The notes below the pieces were generated by a model. That model was not told the DNA's origin. It saw nothing but the letters and a program-made list of their open reading frames with translations, and made no database searches. A DNA stretch of 64,000 nt from Helicobacter pylori. GTDB lineage: Bacteria > Campylobacterota > Campylobacteria > Campylobacterales > Helicobacteraceae. A program made the position numbers and the translations under genes. Below are positions 30,748 through 39,590 of this stretch, one piece after another (the first letter of the stretch is position 1; each line of letters starts with the position of its first letter). The DNA is taken from NCBI GenBank assembly GCA_008032955.1, contig CP032046.1, positions 1,426,001-1,490,000 of the forward strand, given 5' to 3'.

Positions 30748-31171
30748 ACAAACCCCACAAAGCGCTCTCTATGAACGCAAAAAGAGCGAGAAAACCGAGT
30801 ATCTTCAAATCCAAAGACACCGAAAAAAAGCGCGATAAATAGAGGTAATAAACCAAAAAGACATGCAAAGTTTTGAATAAAAAGCCGTCATTAAAAAGCT
30901 TTAAAGAGTTTTTATAGATGATTTGATGGTAGATTAAAAACAATAAAGCCAAAACGCCTAAAGTCTTTAAATGCATGCTTTCAAACCAAAACAAACAACC
31001 AAATACGCTTAGGCTTGGCAGAAAATGGTCATATTTTTTCGCATAAAACAAGAATAAAAACCCAATCATCGGGGGTAAAAAAGGCATTAAGTCTCTTAAA
31101 AGGCTATAAAAATAAAAACCAAAAATCCCTAAACATAAGAAAAAAAAGGAATCTTGTTTTAAAGAGAGCAT
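30728..31171 (-). CDS. multi-helix membrane protein in the MreD position
   Basis: 147 residues, almost entirely hydrophobic, with about five transmembrane helices. It is the gene just upstream of and overlapping pbp2, where many bacteria have mreD. Size (about 150-170 residues) and topology fit MreD, a membrane linker of the elongasome, but MreD sequences diverge so much that the match cannot be confirmed by eye. Start ATG 31171 gives MLSLKQDSFFF; it begins 12 bases after the engB stop. Confidence 0.65.
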   Translation of the reverse strand: MLSLKQDSFFFLCLGIFGFYFYSLLRDLMPFLPPMIGFLFLFYAKKYDHFLPSLSVFGCLFWFESMHLKTLGVLALLFLIYHQIIYKNSLKLFNDGFLFKTLHVFLVYYLYLSRFFSVSLDLKILGFLALFAFIESALWGLYEKSSL

Positions 31172-31182
31172 GGTTTTGTGGC

Positions 31183-31809
31183 TTATAAGGGGTTAGTGAG
31201 CAAGTATTTCAAAAGGGTTTGGCGCACTATTTCAAGGGTTGGGTATTTTGAAGAAAGAGCGTTAAAATGGGTGGTATTGATTAAAAAAGGTTTAGGAGCG
31301 TTTAAAAAAAGGCGGTGTTGCTCGTTTTTATTCAACTTGTCAAATTTCGTAAAAAGAGAAAGGTAGGCTTGATCGGGCCTTAGAAGGGCTTGAATGTTTT
31401 CTTTAGCGTTTTTATCAATTCCTAAATCCAAATGGCGCGCATCCACTAAATGGATAAAAAGTTTGATAGAAACCCTAACGCTCAACAATTCCCATAAAAA
31501 CCCCTCCCATTCTTTTTTCAAGCTTTTAGAAACTTTAGCGTAGCCAAACCCGGGCAAATCAATCACATTAAAAGTAGTCGTTAAGGCGTTTTCTTTATCT
31601 TCCCAAGTGGTGGAAAAAAAATTCGCTAAACGGGTTTTTCCAGGCGTTGCTGAACTTTTGGCGAGATTTTTTCCTAACAAGGTATTAATAAACGAGCTTT
31701 TACCTACATTGCTACGCCCTAAAATGACCATTTCAGAAGTCAAGCTCGCAGGGCATTGCGAAAGTTGACCAGAAGAAGTGAGAAAATGAGCGTCTTTAAT
31801 GGCGATCAT
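31183..31809 (-). CDS. engB: ribosome-biogenesis GTPase EngB/YsxC
   Basis: 208-residue TRAFAC GTPase required for 50S subunit assembly. G1 reads GRSNVGKSS, G2 GKTRLANFF, G3 DLPGFGYA and G4 TKFDK. Length is normal. The start overlaps the lptA stop by four bases. It lies within the LPS-transport and wall gene run, a common arrangement in Helicobacter. Confidence 0.95.
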   Translation of the reverse strand: MIAIKDAHFLTSSGQLSQCPASLTSEMVILGRSNVGKSSFINTLLGKNLAKSSATPGKTRLANFFSTTWEDKENALTTTFNVIDLPGFGYAKVSKSLKKEWEGFLWELLSVRVSIKLFIHLVDARHLDLGIDKNAKENIQALLRPDQAYLSLFTKFDKLNKNEQHRLFLNAPKPFLINTTHFNALSSKYPTLEIVRQTLLKYLLTNPL

Positions 31810-32363
31810 GGTTTTTCCTTAGCACCCTTCTTCTTCAATTTAGCCTTACGATTTTCTTCATTAATATCTTCCATATCAAACACGAATTTAGCGGGCCGTT
31901 TCGCACTCCCCAACACATCAGCATAACCCTTGGTTTTGTTTAAAATGATTTCATCACCGGTGATGACATTAGATTTCCCCACTTCTCTAACCACCGCATT
32001 TTGCAACAATTTGTATTCCCCATTCAGCGCGTTATAAATGAGCTTGTCAGCGCTCCCGCTGATTTCACGATTATCCTCTGTAAAGATGTTAAAATGCGTG
32101 TTCCCTGTGGCTTCATAGCGTTCAGGCTTTCGTTTATCGTTTAAAAACACGCTCACTTTATCCGCAAACAACCGGTCTTTACCTTTTTTGATCTGCACAT
32201 TGCCTTGAATAACGGCGGTTTTTGTTTTGTCGTTCGCTACAAATTGGTTGCCGGTGATCTCTAAAAGCTCTCTTTCTTTTTTCAAACCTTTATTGTCTGT
32301 TTTTTGAGCGCTCATCACGCTTAAAATACCAAAACAACACACCAAAAAACACCACCAACGCAT
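31806..32363 (-). CDS. lptA: periplasmic LPS transport protein LptA
   Basis: 185-residue OstA-like protein. A signal peptide spans about residues 1-19 (CFLVCCFGILSVMSA). The mature part has the beta-jellyroll pattern ITGNQFVANDKTKTAVIQGNVQIKKGKDRLFADKVSV. LptA forms the periplasmic bridge carrying LPS from LptC to LptD/E. It directly follows lptC (stop and start share a base), and kdsC precedes lptC, as in E. coli. Confidence 0.9.
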   Translation of the reverse strand: MRWWCFLVCCFGILSVMSAQKTDNKGLKKERELLEITGNQFVANDKTKTAVIQGNVQIKKGKDRLFADKVSVFLNDKRKPERYEATGNTHFNIFTEDNREISGSADKLIYNALNGEYKLLQNAVVREVGKSNVITGDEIILNKTKGYADVLGSAKRPAKFVFDMEDINEENRKAKLKKKGAKEKP

Positions 32364-32956
32364 TAAAAACCTCCTTTGAAAGTGGGGAATTTTTTCTTTT
32401 CTTTCTGGCTTTGTTTGATTTCATCTAAAAACAAATTAGCTTGAATGCTTTGAGCTTCAATAACGGCTAAAGCATGCGAATAAGAAATGTCAAGCCCTTC
32501 AATCTTGCTATCCTTTGAAGTGAGAATGAAACGGCCCTTGCCTTTAAAATTTTGCTCCTTATGGTTGTAAATCCCTGTTTCACTCCAAAAACTAGAATCA
32601 TCGCTTCTTTTATAAGTAACCCCATTAGGGAAGAAATACAAATCCTGCTGCCGTTTGGCTTTAGGAGACTCAACGCTTTCAATGGTGTCTTCATCATAGC
32701 GCTTGATTTTGGAATCAAAAAAGATTTCGTAATCATCGTATTGTAGGGCTTTTTTACCCTCTATGGACAGATCAAGGATTTTATCGTTGATTTGAAACGC
32801 TTTAAAATTTTCTAATTCAATTTTAGGGATATTTTCTTTAGAGATAACGCTAGTGGGTTGGGAACGCAAAAAGAAAAAGACTAGCCCTATCGTGATGAAA
32901 GATAAAACCACAAAGAAGTTTAAAACGCTATTAGAGGTAAAGCTTGAGCGCTTCAT
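32363..32956 (-). CDS. lptC: LPS export inner-membrane protein LptC
   Basis: 197-residue bitopic protein: one N-terminal helix (about residues 12-30) and a periplasmic domain with GVTYKRSDDSSFWSETGIYNHKEQNFKGKG, a pattern of the LptC/YrbK family. It hands LPS from the LptBFG transporter to LptA. Its start lies 26 bases inside the 3' end of kdsC. Confidence 0.87.
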   Translation of the reverse strand: MKRSSFTSNSVLNFFVVLSFITIGLVFFFLRSQPTSVISKENIPKIELENFKAFQINDKILDLSIEGKKALQYDDYEIFFDSKIKRYDEDTIESVESPKAKRQQDLYFFPNGVTYKRSDDSSFWSETGIYNHKEQNFKGKGRFILTSKDSKIEGLDISYSHALAVIEAQSIQANLFLDEIKQSQKEKKKFPTFKGGF

Positions 32957-33425
32957 CTTGCAAGCCTTCTAATGTTAAAAGATAATCAATCGCTTCCCTA
33001 ACAGCCCCCTTGCCCCCTGAATTTTGCAACACTTTATAAGCCTTGCTTTTAAGCAAGGGGTGCGCATCAAAAGGGGCGAAACTCAAAGCGCATGCCTTAA
33101 ACATGCCTAAATCGTTATAATCATCGCCCACGCATGCGATTTCTTGTGCGCTCAATTGCAAGTCTTTTTTGAGTCGCTCTATAACGGCGTTTTTATTTTC
33201 AACGCCCATAAAAACAAACTGAACGCCCAAGCTCTCCATGCGTTTTTTCACCATGATTGAAGTTCTTCCTGTAATGATAGCGATTTTTTTGCCTAATTTT
33301 TGCCATAGCGTCATGCCAAGCCCGTCTTTGACATTAAAAGCCTTGATTTCGTGAAAATTTTCATCAAAATACAACGACCCGTCCGTGAGCGTGCCATCCA
33401 CATCTAAAAGCAATAACTTAATCAT
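32931..33425 (-). CDS. kdsC: KDO-8-phosphate phosphatase KdsC
   Basis: 164-residue HAD phosphatase releasing KDO from KDO-8-phosphate for LPS core synthesis. HAD motif I is LLLDVDGTLTDG (nucleophile Asp8), motif II IITGRTS and motif III/IV CVGDDYNDLGM. KdsA, the preceding enzyme of the pathway, is at 50128-50958. It overlaps rlpA by four bases. Confidence 0.93.
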   Translation of the reverse strand: MIKLLLLDVDGTLTDGSLYFDENFHEIKAFNVKDGLGMTLWQKLGKKIAIITGRTSIMVKKRMESLGVQFVFMGVENKNAVIERLKKDLQLSAQEIACVGDDYNDLGMFKACALSFAPFDAHPLLKSKAYKVLQNSGGKGAVREAIDYLLTLEGLQDEALKLYL

Positions 33426-34369
33426 TCTCTCGTTAAAACCGCATTCTGGTTGTATTTTTTCATAAAATCCCTAGCCTCTTCTTCGCTTTGAAACCCTTGA
33501 ACTAAAACTTTATACAAATCGTCTTTAAAAGCAACCTTGACGCTGTAATTTGGATTTTCTGCTTGCAATTTATCCGCTAAAGTTTGAGCGCCTATTTGGT
33601 TTCTAAAAGCCCCCATTTGCAAAGAAAATTTCCCTCCGCTCACGCTTTTTTCGCTCTCGCCGACTTTAAATTCCTTGTGCAAGATCTTTGAAGAGCTGGC
33701 GTTAAAGGATTGTTCGTATTGCGTGGAGATAACCCCACCAAAACCCAAAACAATGAGACGCACGCTGGCCGTGCCTTTTTTAACCATGTCAATATCCCTA
33801 GCGGCCGCATTAGACAAATCAATGATGCGATCGCTCACAAAAGGCCCTCTATCATTAATGCGCACAATGGTGCTTAAGTTATTATCAACATTGATGACTT
33901 TCACCACGGTGTTCATGGGTAAAGTTTTGTGCGCGGCGGTGTGGGCATACATGTTATAGATTTCCCCATTACTGGTTTTTTTGGCATGGAAATTGGGGCC
34001 ATACCAGCTCGCAACGCCATCAAATTTTTCGCCTAAATCCACTTCAGTGGGGTAATACCACTTGCCCCCCACTTGATAAGGGCGCATGGTGGCTCTTTGG
34101 ATCGCGCTAGAATCGCGCATGCCGTTATCTAGTGGCTGATCTTTTGTGTTGCTATCTTGCGAATCGGTATGGTGTTTGAAATGGCGTTCAAAAAAATTGC
34201 GTTTATAGGTGGCTTTTTTGGTTGTTGGGTCATAATCCTTAGCGTTTTCATAAGCGCGCAAGCTTTCATGCTTGTAAGACAAATTCTTTATTCCCTCTTT
34301 TTTAACCGCACAAGCGCTAATCAAAAAAATAACGCCTAAAAAACAAACTCTTTTCAACGCCCAACCCAT
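33422..34369 (-). CDS. rlpA: RlpA-like lipoprotein with SPOR domain
   Basis: 315-residue outer-membrane lipoprotein and probable lytic transglycosylase acting on denuded glycan. The signal ends in the lipobox ISAC (about residue 20). The double-psi beta-barrel (about 120-215) has GVASWYGPNFHAKKTSNGE and RINDRGPFVSDRIIDLS. A C-terminal SPOR domain (about 240-312, FSLQMGAFRNQ) binds septal glycan. It overlaps mltD by one base. Confidence 0.9.
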   Translation of the reverse strand: MGWALKRVCFLGVIFLISACAVKKEGIKNLSYKHESLRAYENAKDYDPTTKKATYKRNFFERHFKHHTDSQDSNTKDQPLDNGMRDSSAIQRATMRPYQVGGKWYYPTEVDLGEKFDGVASWYGPNFHAKKTSNGEIYNMYAHTAAHKTLPMNTVVKVINVDNNLSTIVRINDRGPFVSDRIIDLSNAAARDIDMVKKGTASVRLIVLGFGGVISTQYEQSFNASSSKILHKEFKVGESEKSVSGGKFSLQMGAFRNQIGAQTLADKLQAENPNYSVKVAFKDDLYKVLVQGFQSEEEARDFMKKYNQNAVLTRE

Positions 34370-35495
34370 TAAAATTCCCTCGTAGCGAGTAACTTTTTGT
34401 TAGTGGGGATGATTAAGCGTTGGTGGATAAAAATACTAGAATCTTTGAGGTTATTGGCTAATTGGATGCTAGAAATACTGACTTGATAGCGTTTGGCGAT
34501 AGAAGATAAGGTTTCTTTAGGCAAGACCACATGGGTGATGAAAGGGCTTTTAGGATTAGCTTGAGCGTTTTTATTTTGTTTGAGCTGGCGTTGTTTGAAA
34601 AGGGCGAGTTTTTCATAAGGGATATAAATGGTGTAGGTGGGGTCTTTAGAGGGCAGAATGTTATAGCGGAATTGGTGGTTGTAGGATTTTAAGGTTTCTA
34701 AACTCAAATTCAAATTTTTGGCCACTTGGACTAAAGAAGTGTGCCTTTTAAACGGGACGCCCACTAAACTCACCCTCGCCCCACGATTGAGCAGATACTC
34801 TTTATCTTTGAGGTTGTCTAGGCTGTTGAATTTTAACGCTAGGCTTAGAATGGAGCGGATATACTCTCGCGTTTCTTTAGGGAGGTATTTTTATCTTCAT
34901 CCAGCAAGACTTTAATGTCTGAAGTGCCGGCGGCTTTAATAGCGTTTTGAACCTTTCGTAAGCCATAATTATACGCCATAGCGACCAAATACCACTCACC
35001 GGTTTGCTTGTAGAGCCGTTTCAAATAAGCGATCGCCGCTTGAGTGCTTTTAATGGGATCTCTCCTTTCATCAATGTAATGATTGACCTTAAGCCCTAAC
35101 TCTTTGGCCGTGCTTGGCATGAATTGCCAAATCCCTACCGCTTTTTTCCTGCTATAAGCCCTTGATGAAAACTTAGACTCGGCCATGGCTAAAAATAAAA
35201 ATTCTTGCGGCACGCTCGCTTCTATGAGCATGTTTTTAATGATAGGGATGAATTGGTAATTCACATCAAATCTTTTGACTAACTTTTTCCATTCCTCTTC
35301 TTTATTCACCTTTTTTAAAGCGCCTGGCATTTGGGATAAAAAGCTCGCATTGACCCCAAAAGCCTCTAACGCTTTGGTGTCAATATTAGATTCAAAAGCC
35401 ATCTTCGCATGACTTAAAGAAGCCAACAAAAGCCAATGGGCAACAAAAAAAACCAACCATTTTTGACTAAAACACTTCATTCTTTTTGGCATCAT
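34369..35495 (-). pseudogene. mltD: membrane-bound lytic transglycosylase D, one-base frameshift
   Basis: Soluble/membrane lytic transglycosylase (SLT domain with LysM) that cleaves glycan strands. From ATG 35495 there is a signal peptide (about residues 10-30) and the SLT domain with catalytic Glu in AMAESKFSSRAYSRKKAVGIWQFMP. Frame is lost after DEDK. The second part, in another frame, holds LysM-like repeats (HVVLPKETLSSIAKRYQVSISSIQLANNL). The break is at five T on the plus strand (34888-34892); six restore one protein of about 375 residues. As read, the catalytic domain would lose its glycan-binding modules. Confidence 0.88.
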
Positions 35496-35575
35496 ATCCT
35501 AATAATTAATCTAGCTTTTAAAATAGCCTTGATTATAACTAAACTTGAATAACGCTTTCTAACACAACCCTAATT

Positions 35576-36340
35576 TTAGGGGAAGTTAAAAAGCGTTTGA
35601 GCGTTATGCGTGCTTAAAGAAGCGAGCTCTTCAGTTTCTATGTGGATGATTTCGGCAATTTTTTGAGCGATTAAAGGGATATAAATGGGGCTATTCCTGG
35701 TGCCTCTAAAAGGGTGTGGGGTCAAATAAGGCGAATCCGTTTCTAAAAGAAGCCTGTTTTTAGGGATTTTAGGGAGGATCTCTACCAGTCTTTTAGCGTT
35801 TTTAAAAGTGCTAACCCCCCCTATCCCATAATAAAAACGATCGCTCAATTCCAAAAGCATGCTATCAGCGTTAAAGCAATGCAACACCCCAAAAGCCTTA
35901 GGATAGCTTTTTAAAAGATTCAAACTATCAAAACTCGCCTCTCTAATATGGATGATCAATGGCTTGTTGTGTTGGATAGAAAATTCAATCTGTTTGGTGA
36001 AAACTTCTTTTTGCTTGCTTTTATAATTTTCTCTTTCATTCAATTCAGGCAAGCGGTAGTAATCCAGCCCGCATTCGCCTATCGCCACGCATTTTTGATG
36101 CCCAACAAACTTTTCAAACAGGCTTTCATCAAAACTCTCCACATCATAAGGGTGAGCGCCTATGGCAAAAAACACGCCTTCAAATTTTTCGCTAATCCCT
36201 ACCGCTCTATTCAAATCTTTCATGTCCGCACCCGGAATCACGCATTGCGTAACGCCTTTTTCTAAACTCTCTTTTAACACTTCATCTAAATCGTTTTCAT
36301 AGTCCTTGTGATCCAAATGGCAATGCGTATCAATAAACAT
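35576..36340 (-). CDS. tatD: TatD-family metal-dependent hydrolase
   Basis: 254-residue TIM-barrel hydrolase (DNase-like). Metal ligands appear as DTHCHLDH at the N-terminus, IGECGLDYYR, HIREA, HCFN and the C-terminal ETDSPYLTP. TatD enzymes have 3'-5' exonuclease activity; the cellular role in H. pylori is uncertain. It is the first gene of the run toward mltD, separated by about 80 bases. Confidence 0.92.
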   Translation of the reverse strand: MFIDTHCHLDHKDYENDLDEVLKESLEKGVTQCVIPGADMKDLNRAVGISEKFEGVFFAIGAHPYDVESFDESLFEKFVGHQKCVAIGECGLDYYRLPELNERENYKSKQKEVFTKQIEFSIQHNKPLIIHIREASFDSLNLLKSYPKAFGVLHCFNADSMLLELSDRFYYGIGGVSTFKNAKRLVEILPKIPKNRLLLETDSPYLTPHPFRGTRNSPIYIPLIAQKIAEIIHIETEELASLSTHNAQTLFNFP

Positions 36341-36370
36341 GCTTTTATCCTATGGTTTTATTTAATATGT

Positions 36371-36376
36371 TACAAT
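36371..36376 (+). promoter_or_regulatory. -10 box of ribE
   Basis: TACAAT with GTT before it, about 39 bases ahead of the ribE ATG; the tatD promoter must lie in the same short divergent region. No FMN-riboswitch-like structure is present. Confidence 0.4.
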
Positions 36377-36414
36377 ACTTAAGCATTCTAACATAAGGAA
36401 AATAATCATTAACG

Positions 36415-37035
36415 ATGTTCAGTGGTCTAATCAATCAAATAGCTAAAGTGAAGAGTTTCCACAACAATATTTTAAGCATAGAGAGCGATCTCAATCCCAA
36501 GCTTGGCGATAGCATTGCGATTAATGGGGCGTGTTTAACCGCCATAGAAAGTTCAAAAACGCATTTTAGCGTGGAATTGAGCCAAAAAACCCAAAACAGC
36601 GTGGCGTTAGAAAATTACAAGGATTTAGTCCATATTGAGCCAGCCCTAAAAGCGAACGCAAGTTTAGACGGGCATTTTGTGCAAGGGCATATTGACGCTA
36701 TCGGGGTCATTGAAAAAATCATTCACAACGCTAATCAAGTGGATTTTTTCATCAGCGCTTCTAAAGAAACGCTTTTGTTGTGCGTTGAGCAAGGCTCTAT
36801 CGCCATTGATGGGGTGAGTTTGACTTTAAGCAAGGTAGAAGAAAAGGGGTTTTGGCTAACGATTATCCCTTACACTTTAGAGAATACCCTTTTTAAGACT
36901 TATAAACTCAAACGGCGTGTGAATATTGAAACGGACATGTTAGTTCGCAGCGTTGTCTCTATTTTGAAAAAAACAAAGGGGCTTGAAAAAAATTTCTCTT
37001 GGAATGAGGCCGACGCTTTGACTTTAGGGTATTAG
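36415..37035 (+). CDS. ribE: riboflavin synthase alpha chain
   Basis: 206-residue trimeric riboflavin synthase that dismutates two 6,7-dimethyl-8-ribityllumazine molecules. The N-terminal MFSGLI and the duplicated beta-barrels (GDSIAINGACLTA and GSIAIDGVSLTL) identify it. Its substrate is made by RibH at 49648-50118. The gene overlaps or abuts flhX. Confidence 0.93.
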   Translation: MFSGLINQIAKVKSFHNNILSIESDLNPKLGDSIAINGACLTAIESSKTHFSVELSQKTQNSVALENYKDLVHIEPALKANASLDGHFVQGHIDAIGVIEKIIHNANQVDFFISASKETLLLCVEQGSIAIDGVSLTLSKVEEKGFWLTIIPYTLENTLFKTYKLKRRVNIETDMLVRSVVSILKKTKGLEKNFSWNEADALTLGY

Positions 37036-37308
37036 ATGAATAAAACCATAAAAGCCGCCGCCCTAGCCTATAACATGGGGCAAGATCATGCCCCAAAAGT
37101 GATCGCAAGCGGGGTGGGCGAAGTGGCTAAAAGGATCATTCAAAAAGCTAAGGAATACGATATAGCGCTCTTTTCTAACCCCATGCTGGTGGATTCGCTC
37201 TTAAAGGTGGGATTAGACTGCACGATACCTGAAGAATTGTATGAAAGCGTGGTGCAAGTGTTTTTATGGCTCAATAGCGTGGAAAATAACGCGCAAATGT
37301 CCAAGTAA
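37036..37308 (+). CDS. flhX: FlhB C-terminal-domain homologue FlhX
   Basis: 90-residue stand-alone copy of the cytoplasmic tail of FlhB, the flagellar export switch. It keeps AALAYNMGQDHAPKVIASGVGEVAKRI and the closing IPEELYESV, but the autocleavage NPTH is absent at the start, because the protein begins where the processed tail of FlhB begins. Published work on H. pylori showed that this protein can supply the cleaved FlhB tail. It directly follows ribE without a gap. Confidence 0.85.
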   Translation: MNKTIKAAALAYNMGQDHAPKVIASGVGEVAKRIIQKAKEYDIALFSNPMLVDSLLKVGLDCTIPEELYESVVQVFLWLNSVENNAQMSK

Positions 37309-37326
37309 GTCAAAAAGTCAAATAAT

Positions 37327-38310
37327 ATGGTAGTAGAATTAAAAAACATTGAAAAGATTTATGAAAACGGATTCCATGCTCTAAAAGGCGTGAATTTGGA
37401 ATTGAAAAAAGGCGATATTTTGGGCGTGATAGGCTATTCAGGGGCGGGGAAATCCACGCTCATCCGCCTGATCAATTGTTTAGAGCGTCCTAGTTCTGGC
37501 GAAGTTTTAGTCAATGGGGTCAATCTGTTAAACTTAAAGCCTAAAGAATTGCAAAAAGCACGCCAAAAAATAGGCATGATTTTCCAGCATTTCAATTTAT
37601 TGAGCGCTAAAAATGTGTTTGAAAATGTCGCTTTCGCTCTAGAAATCGCCCGATGGGAAAAAACTAAGATCCAATCCAGGGTGCATGAATTATTGGAATT
37701 AGTGGGGCTAGAAGATAAAATGCATTTTTACCCTAAACAGCTAAGCGGTGGGCAAAAACAACGAGTGGCGATCGCTAGGAGTTTAGCGAATTGCCCTGAT
37801 TTGTTGCTTTGCGATGAAGCCACATCCGCGCTGGATTCTAAAACCACGCATTCTATTTTAACGCTTTTAAGCGGCATTCAAAAAAAGTTTGATTTGAGCG
37901 TCGTTTTCATCACGCATGAAATTGAAGTGGTTAAAGAATTGTGCAATCAAATGTGTGTGATCAGCAGCGGCGAAATTGTGGAAAGAGGCTCGGTAGAAGA
38001 AATTTTTGCTAACCCTAAACATGCCGTTACTAAAGAATTGCTTGGTATCAAAAACGAGCATGGGGATCAAAAATCGCAAGACGTTTATCGCATCGTGTTT
38101 TTAGGGGAGCATTTAGACGAGCCGATCATTTCTAATTTGATCAGGCGTTTTAAAATAGACGTGAGTATCATTTCAGGCAATATTGAAGAGCTTACGACTA
38201 AAGATATAGGGTATTTAGTGGTGCGGTTTTTAGGCAGTGTTGCAGAGACTCAAAGGGCTTTAGAGTATTTAAACGCTTTAGGCTTACAAGTGGAAAAATT
38301 AAAGGATTAA
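37327..38310 (+). CDS. metN: methionine ABC transporter ATPase MetN
   Basis: 327-residue ATPase. Walker A GYSGAGKSTL, signature LSGGQKQRVAIA, Walker B LLLCDEATSALD and H-loop THE are all present. After residue 240 a C-terminal ACT-like NIL domain (YRIVFLGEHLDEPIISNL) matches the methionine-sensing tail of MetN. It pairs with metI, one base downstream. Confidence 0.93.
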   Translation: MVVELKNIEKIYENGFHALKGVNLELKKGDILGVIGYSGAGKSTLIRLINCLERPSSGEVLVNGVNLLNLKPKELQKARQKIGMIFQHFNLLSAKNVFENVAFALEIARWEKTKIQSRVHELLELVGLEDKMHFYPKQLSGGQKQRVAIARSLANCPDLLLCDEATSALDSKTTHSILTLLSGIQKKFDLSVVFITHEIEVVKELCNQMCVISSGEIVERGSVEEIFANPKHAVTKELLGIKNEHGDQKSQDVYRIVFLGEHLDEPIISNLIRRFKIDVSIISGNIEELTTKDIGYLVVRFLGSVAETQRALEYLNALGLQVEKLKD

Positions 38311-38311
38311 A

Positions 38312-38959
38312 ATGATTTCTCAAATGCTCATTCAAGCCACGCTAGAAACGCTTTATATGGTGTTTGTGGCGAGCTTTTTGGCGGTTGTTTTTGGCTTGCC
38401 TTTGGGGGTTTTATTGTTAGTGAGTAAAAAAGGGCATTTGTTAAACAAACCCCTTTTGCATAAGATTTTAGACACTTCCATCAACATGACTCGCTCTTTC
38501 CCTTTTATCATTCTCATTATTTTGCTCTTGCCTTTATCGCGCTTTTTGATTGGCACGAGCATTGGCTCTAGCGCAAGCATTATCCCGCTAGCCATTTCAG
38601 CCATTCCTTTTGTCGCAAAGCTTTTTGAAAATTCTTTAATGGAAGTAGAGCATGGCAAGATTGAAACCACTTTAAGTTTGGGAGCGTCTCATTTGGAAGT
38701 CATTAAAATGATGCTTTTAGAGAGCCTGCCCTCTTTAGTGAATAATATCACCATCACTTTAATTTCTCTAATAGGCTATTCGGCTATGGCTGGAGCGTTA
38801 GGGGCTGGGGGATTGGGGGATTTAGCCATTAGGATTGGCTATCAAAGTTATAGGGGCGATGTGCTTTTTTATGCGGTGGTTGTGATCATCGTTTTAGTGC
38901 AAATCATTCAAAGCGCAGGGGATTATGTGGTGAAACGCCTAAGAAAGCATAAGTATTAG
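38312..38959 (+). CDS. metI: methionine ABC transporter permease MetI
   Basis: 215-residue permease with five helices. The EAA loop reads EVEHGKIETTLSLGASHLEVIKMMLLESLP, followed by the family motif SAMAGALGAGGLGDLAIR. Its substrate-binding partner MetQ is encoded about 10 kb away. A terminator follows. Confidence 0.93.
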   Translation: MISQMLIQATLETLYMVFVASFLAVVFGLPLGVLLLVSKKGHLLNKPLLHKILDTSINMTRSFPFIILIILLLPLSRFLIGTSIGSSASIIPLAISAIPFVAKLFENSLMEVEHGKIETTLSLGASHLEVIKMMLLESLPSLVNNITITLISLIGYSAMAGALGAGGLGDLAIRIGYQSYRGDVLFYAVVVIIVLVQIIQSAGDYVVKRLRKHKY

Positions 38960-38988
38960 GGATTTGGTTTTTATTAAATACGAATATT

Positions 38989-39019
38989 CAAAGCCAACTT
39001 TAATACGCTTTGGTTTTTT
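38989..39019 (+). terminator. terminator of metNI
   Basis: CAAAGC pairs with GCTTTG around a 12-base loop, followed by six T. Confidence 0.65.
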
Positions 39020-39149
39020 AAATGGGATTGCTAATCTTTGCTCATGGCGAAACTCAATTCTCTAAAAACGCTTTAAAAGGCTATCATTCAAACTGAATTA
39101 GAGCTTTTTACAATCAATATTCAATTAAGTCGTCATGCCAAAATGGGCT

Positions 39150-39581
39150 TTATTTTGCGCCATTGATAAATTTATCCATCTGTTTTTCTAAGTCTATGAT
39201 TTGCGTTATCGCTCCCTCTAAAATTTCAAAATTTTGAGCGTTTTTTGGGGCAATGCATGCGAGTTTGTTGGAAGCTTTTTCTAACGATTGGATGTCTTTA
39301 AGCAAGGTTTTTAAAACTTCTATGCTTTTAAAATCCTTTTCAAAATAGTCATCAAATTGCTGTTCTGTTTGAGACAAGTTCTCTAAAAAAGCACTTTGAA
39401 GGCGTATTTGGGTGCGATCATGTCCGGTTTCTATGCAGGTTTTATAAGCTTGATGGATCGCAGTCAAAACTTCTTGGGCTTTCAAAAAAGCCTTTGAAAG
39501 CCCAACGATGATTTCATAATGTTCGCCCTCTGCTTTTAAAAACCCTAAAAAGAGCGAAATGAATAATAATTTTTTTAGCAC
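39150..39581 (-). CDS. small secreted alpha-helical protein of unknown function
   Basis: 143 residues. A signal peptide (MLKKLLFISLFLGFLKAEG) is clear, with probable cleavage after residue 17-18. The rest is helical and charged with two Cys (about 48 and 110) that could form a disulfide. I do not recognise the family. It follows lpxF by 9 bases on the same strand, so may act at the outer face of the inner membrane, but no function can be assigned. Confidence 0.7.
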   Translation of the reverse strand: MLKKLLFISLFLGFLKAEGEHYEIIVGLSKAFLKAQEVLTAIHQAYKTCIETGHDRTQIRLQSAFLENLSQTEQQFDDYFEKDFKSIEVLKTLLKDIQSLEKASNKLACIAPKNAQNFEILEGAITQIIDLEKQMDKFINGAK

Positions 39582-39590
39582 TTTATCCCT

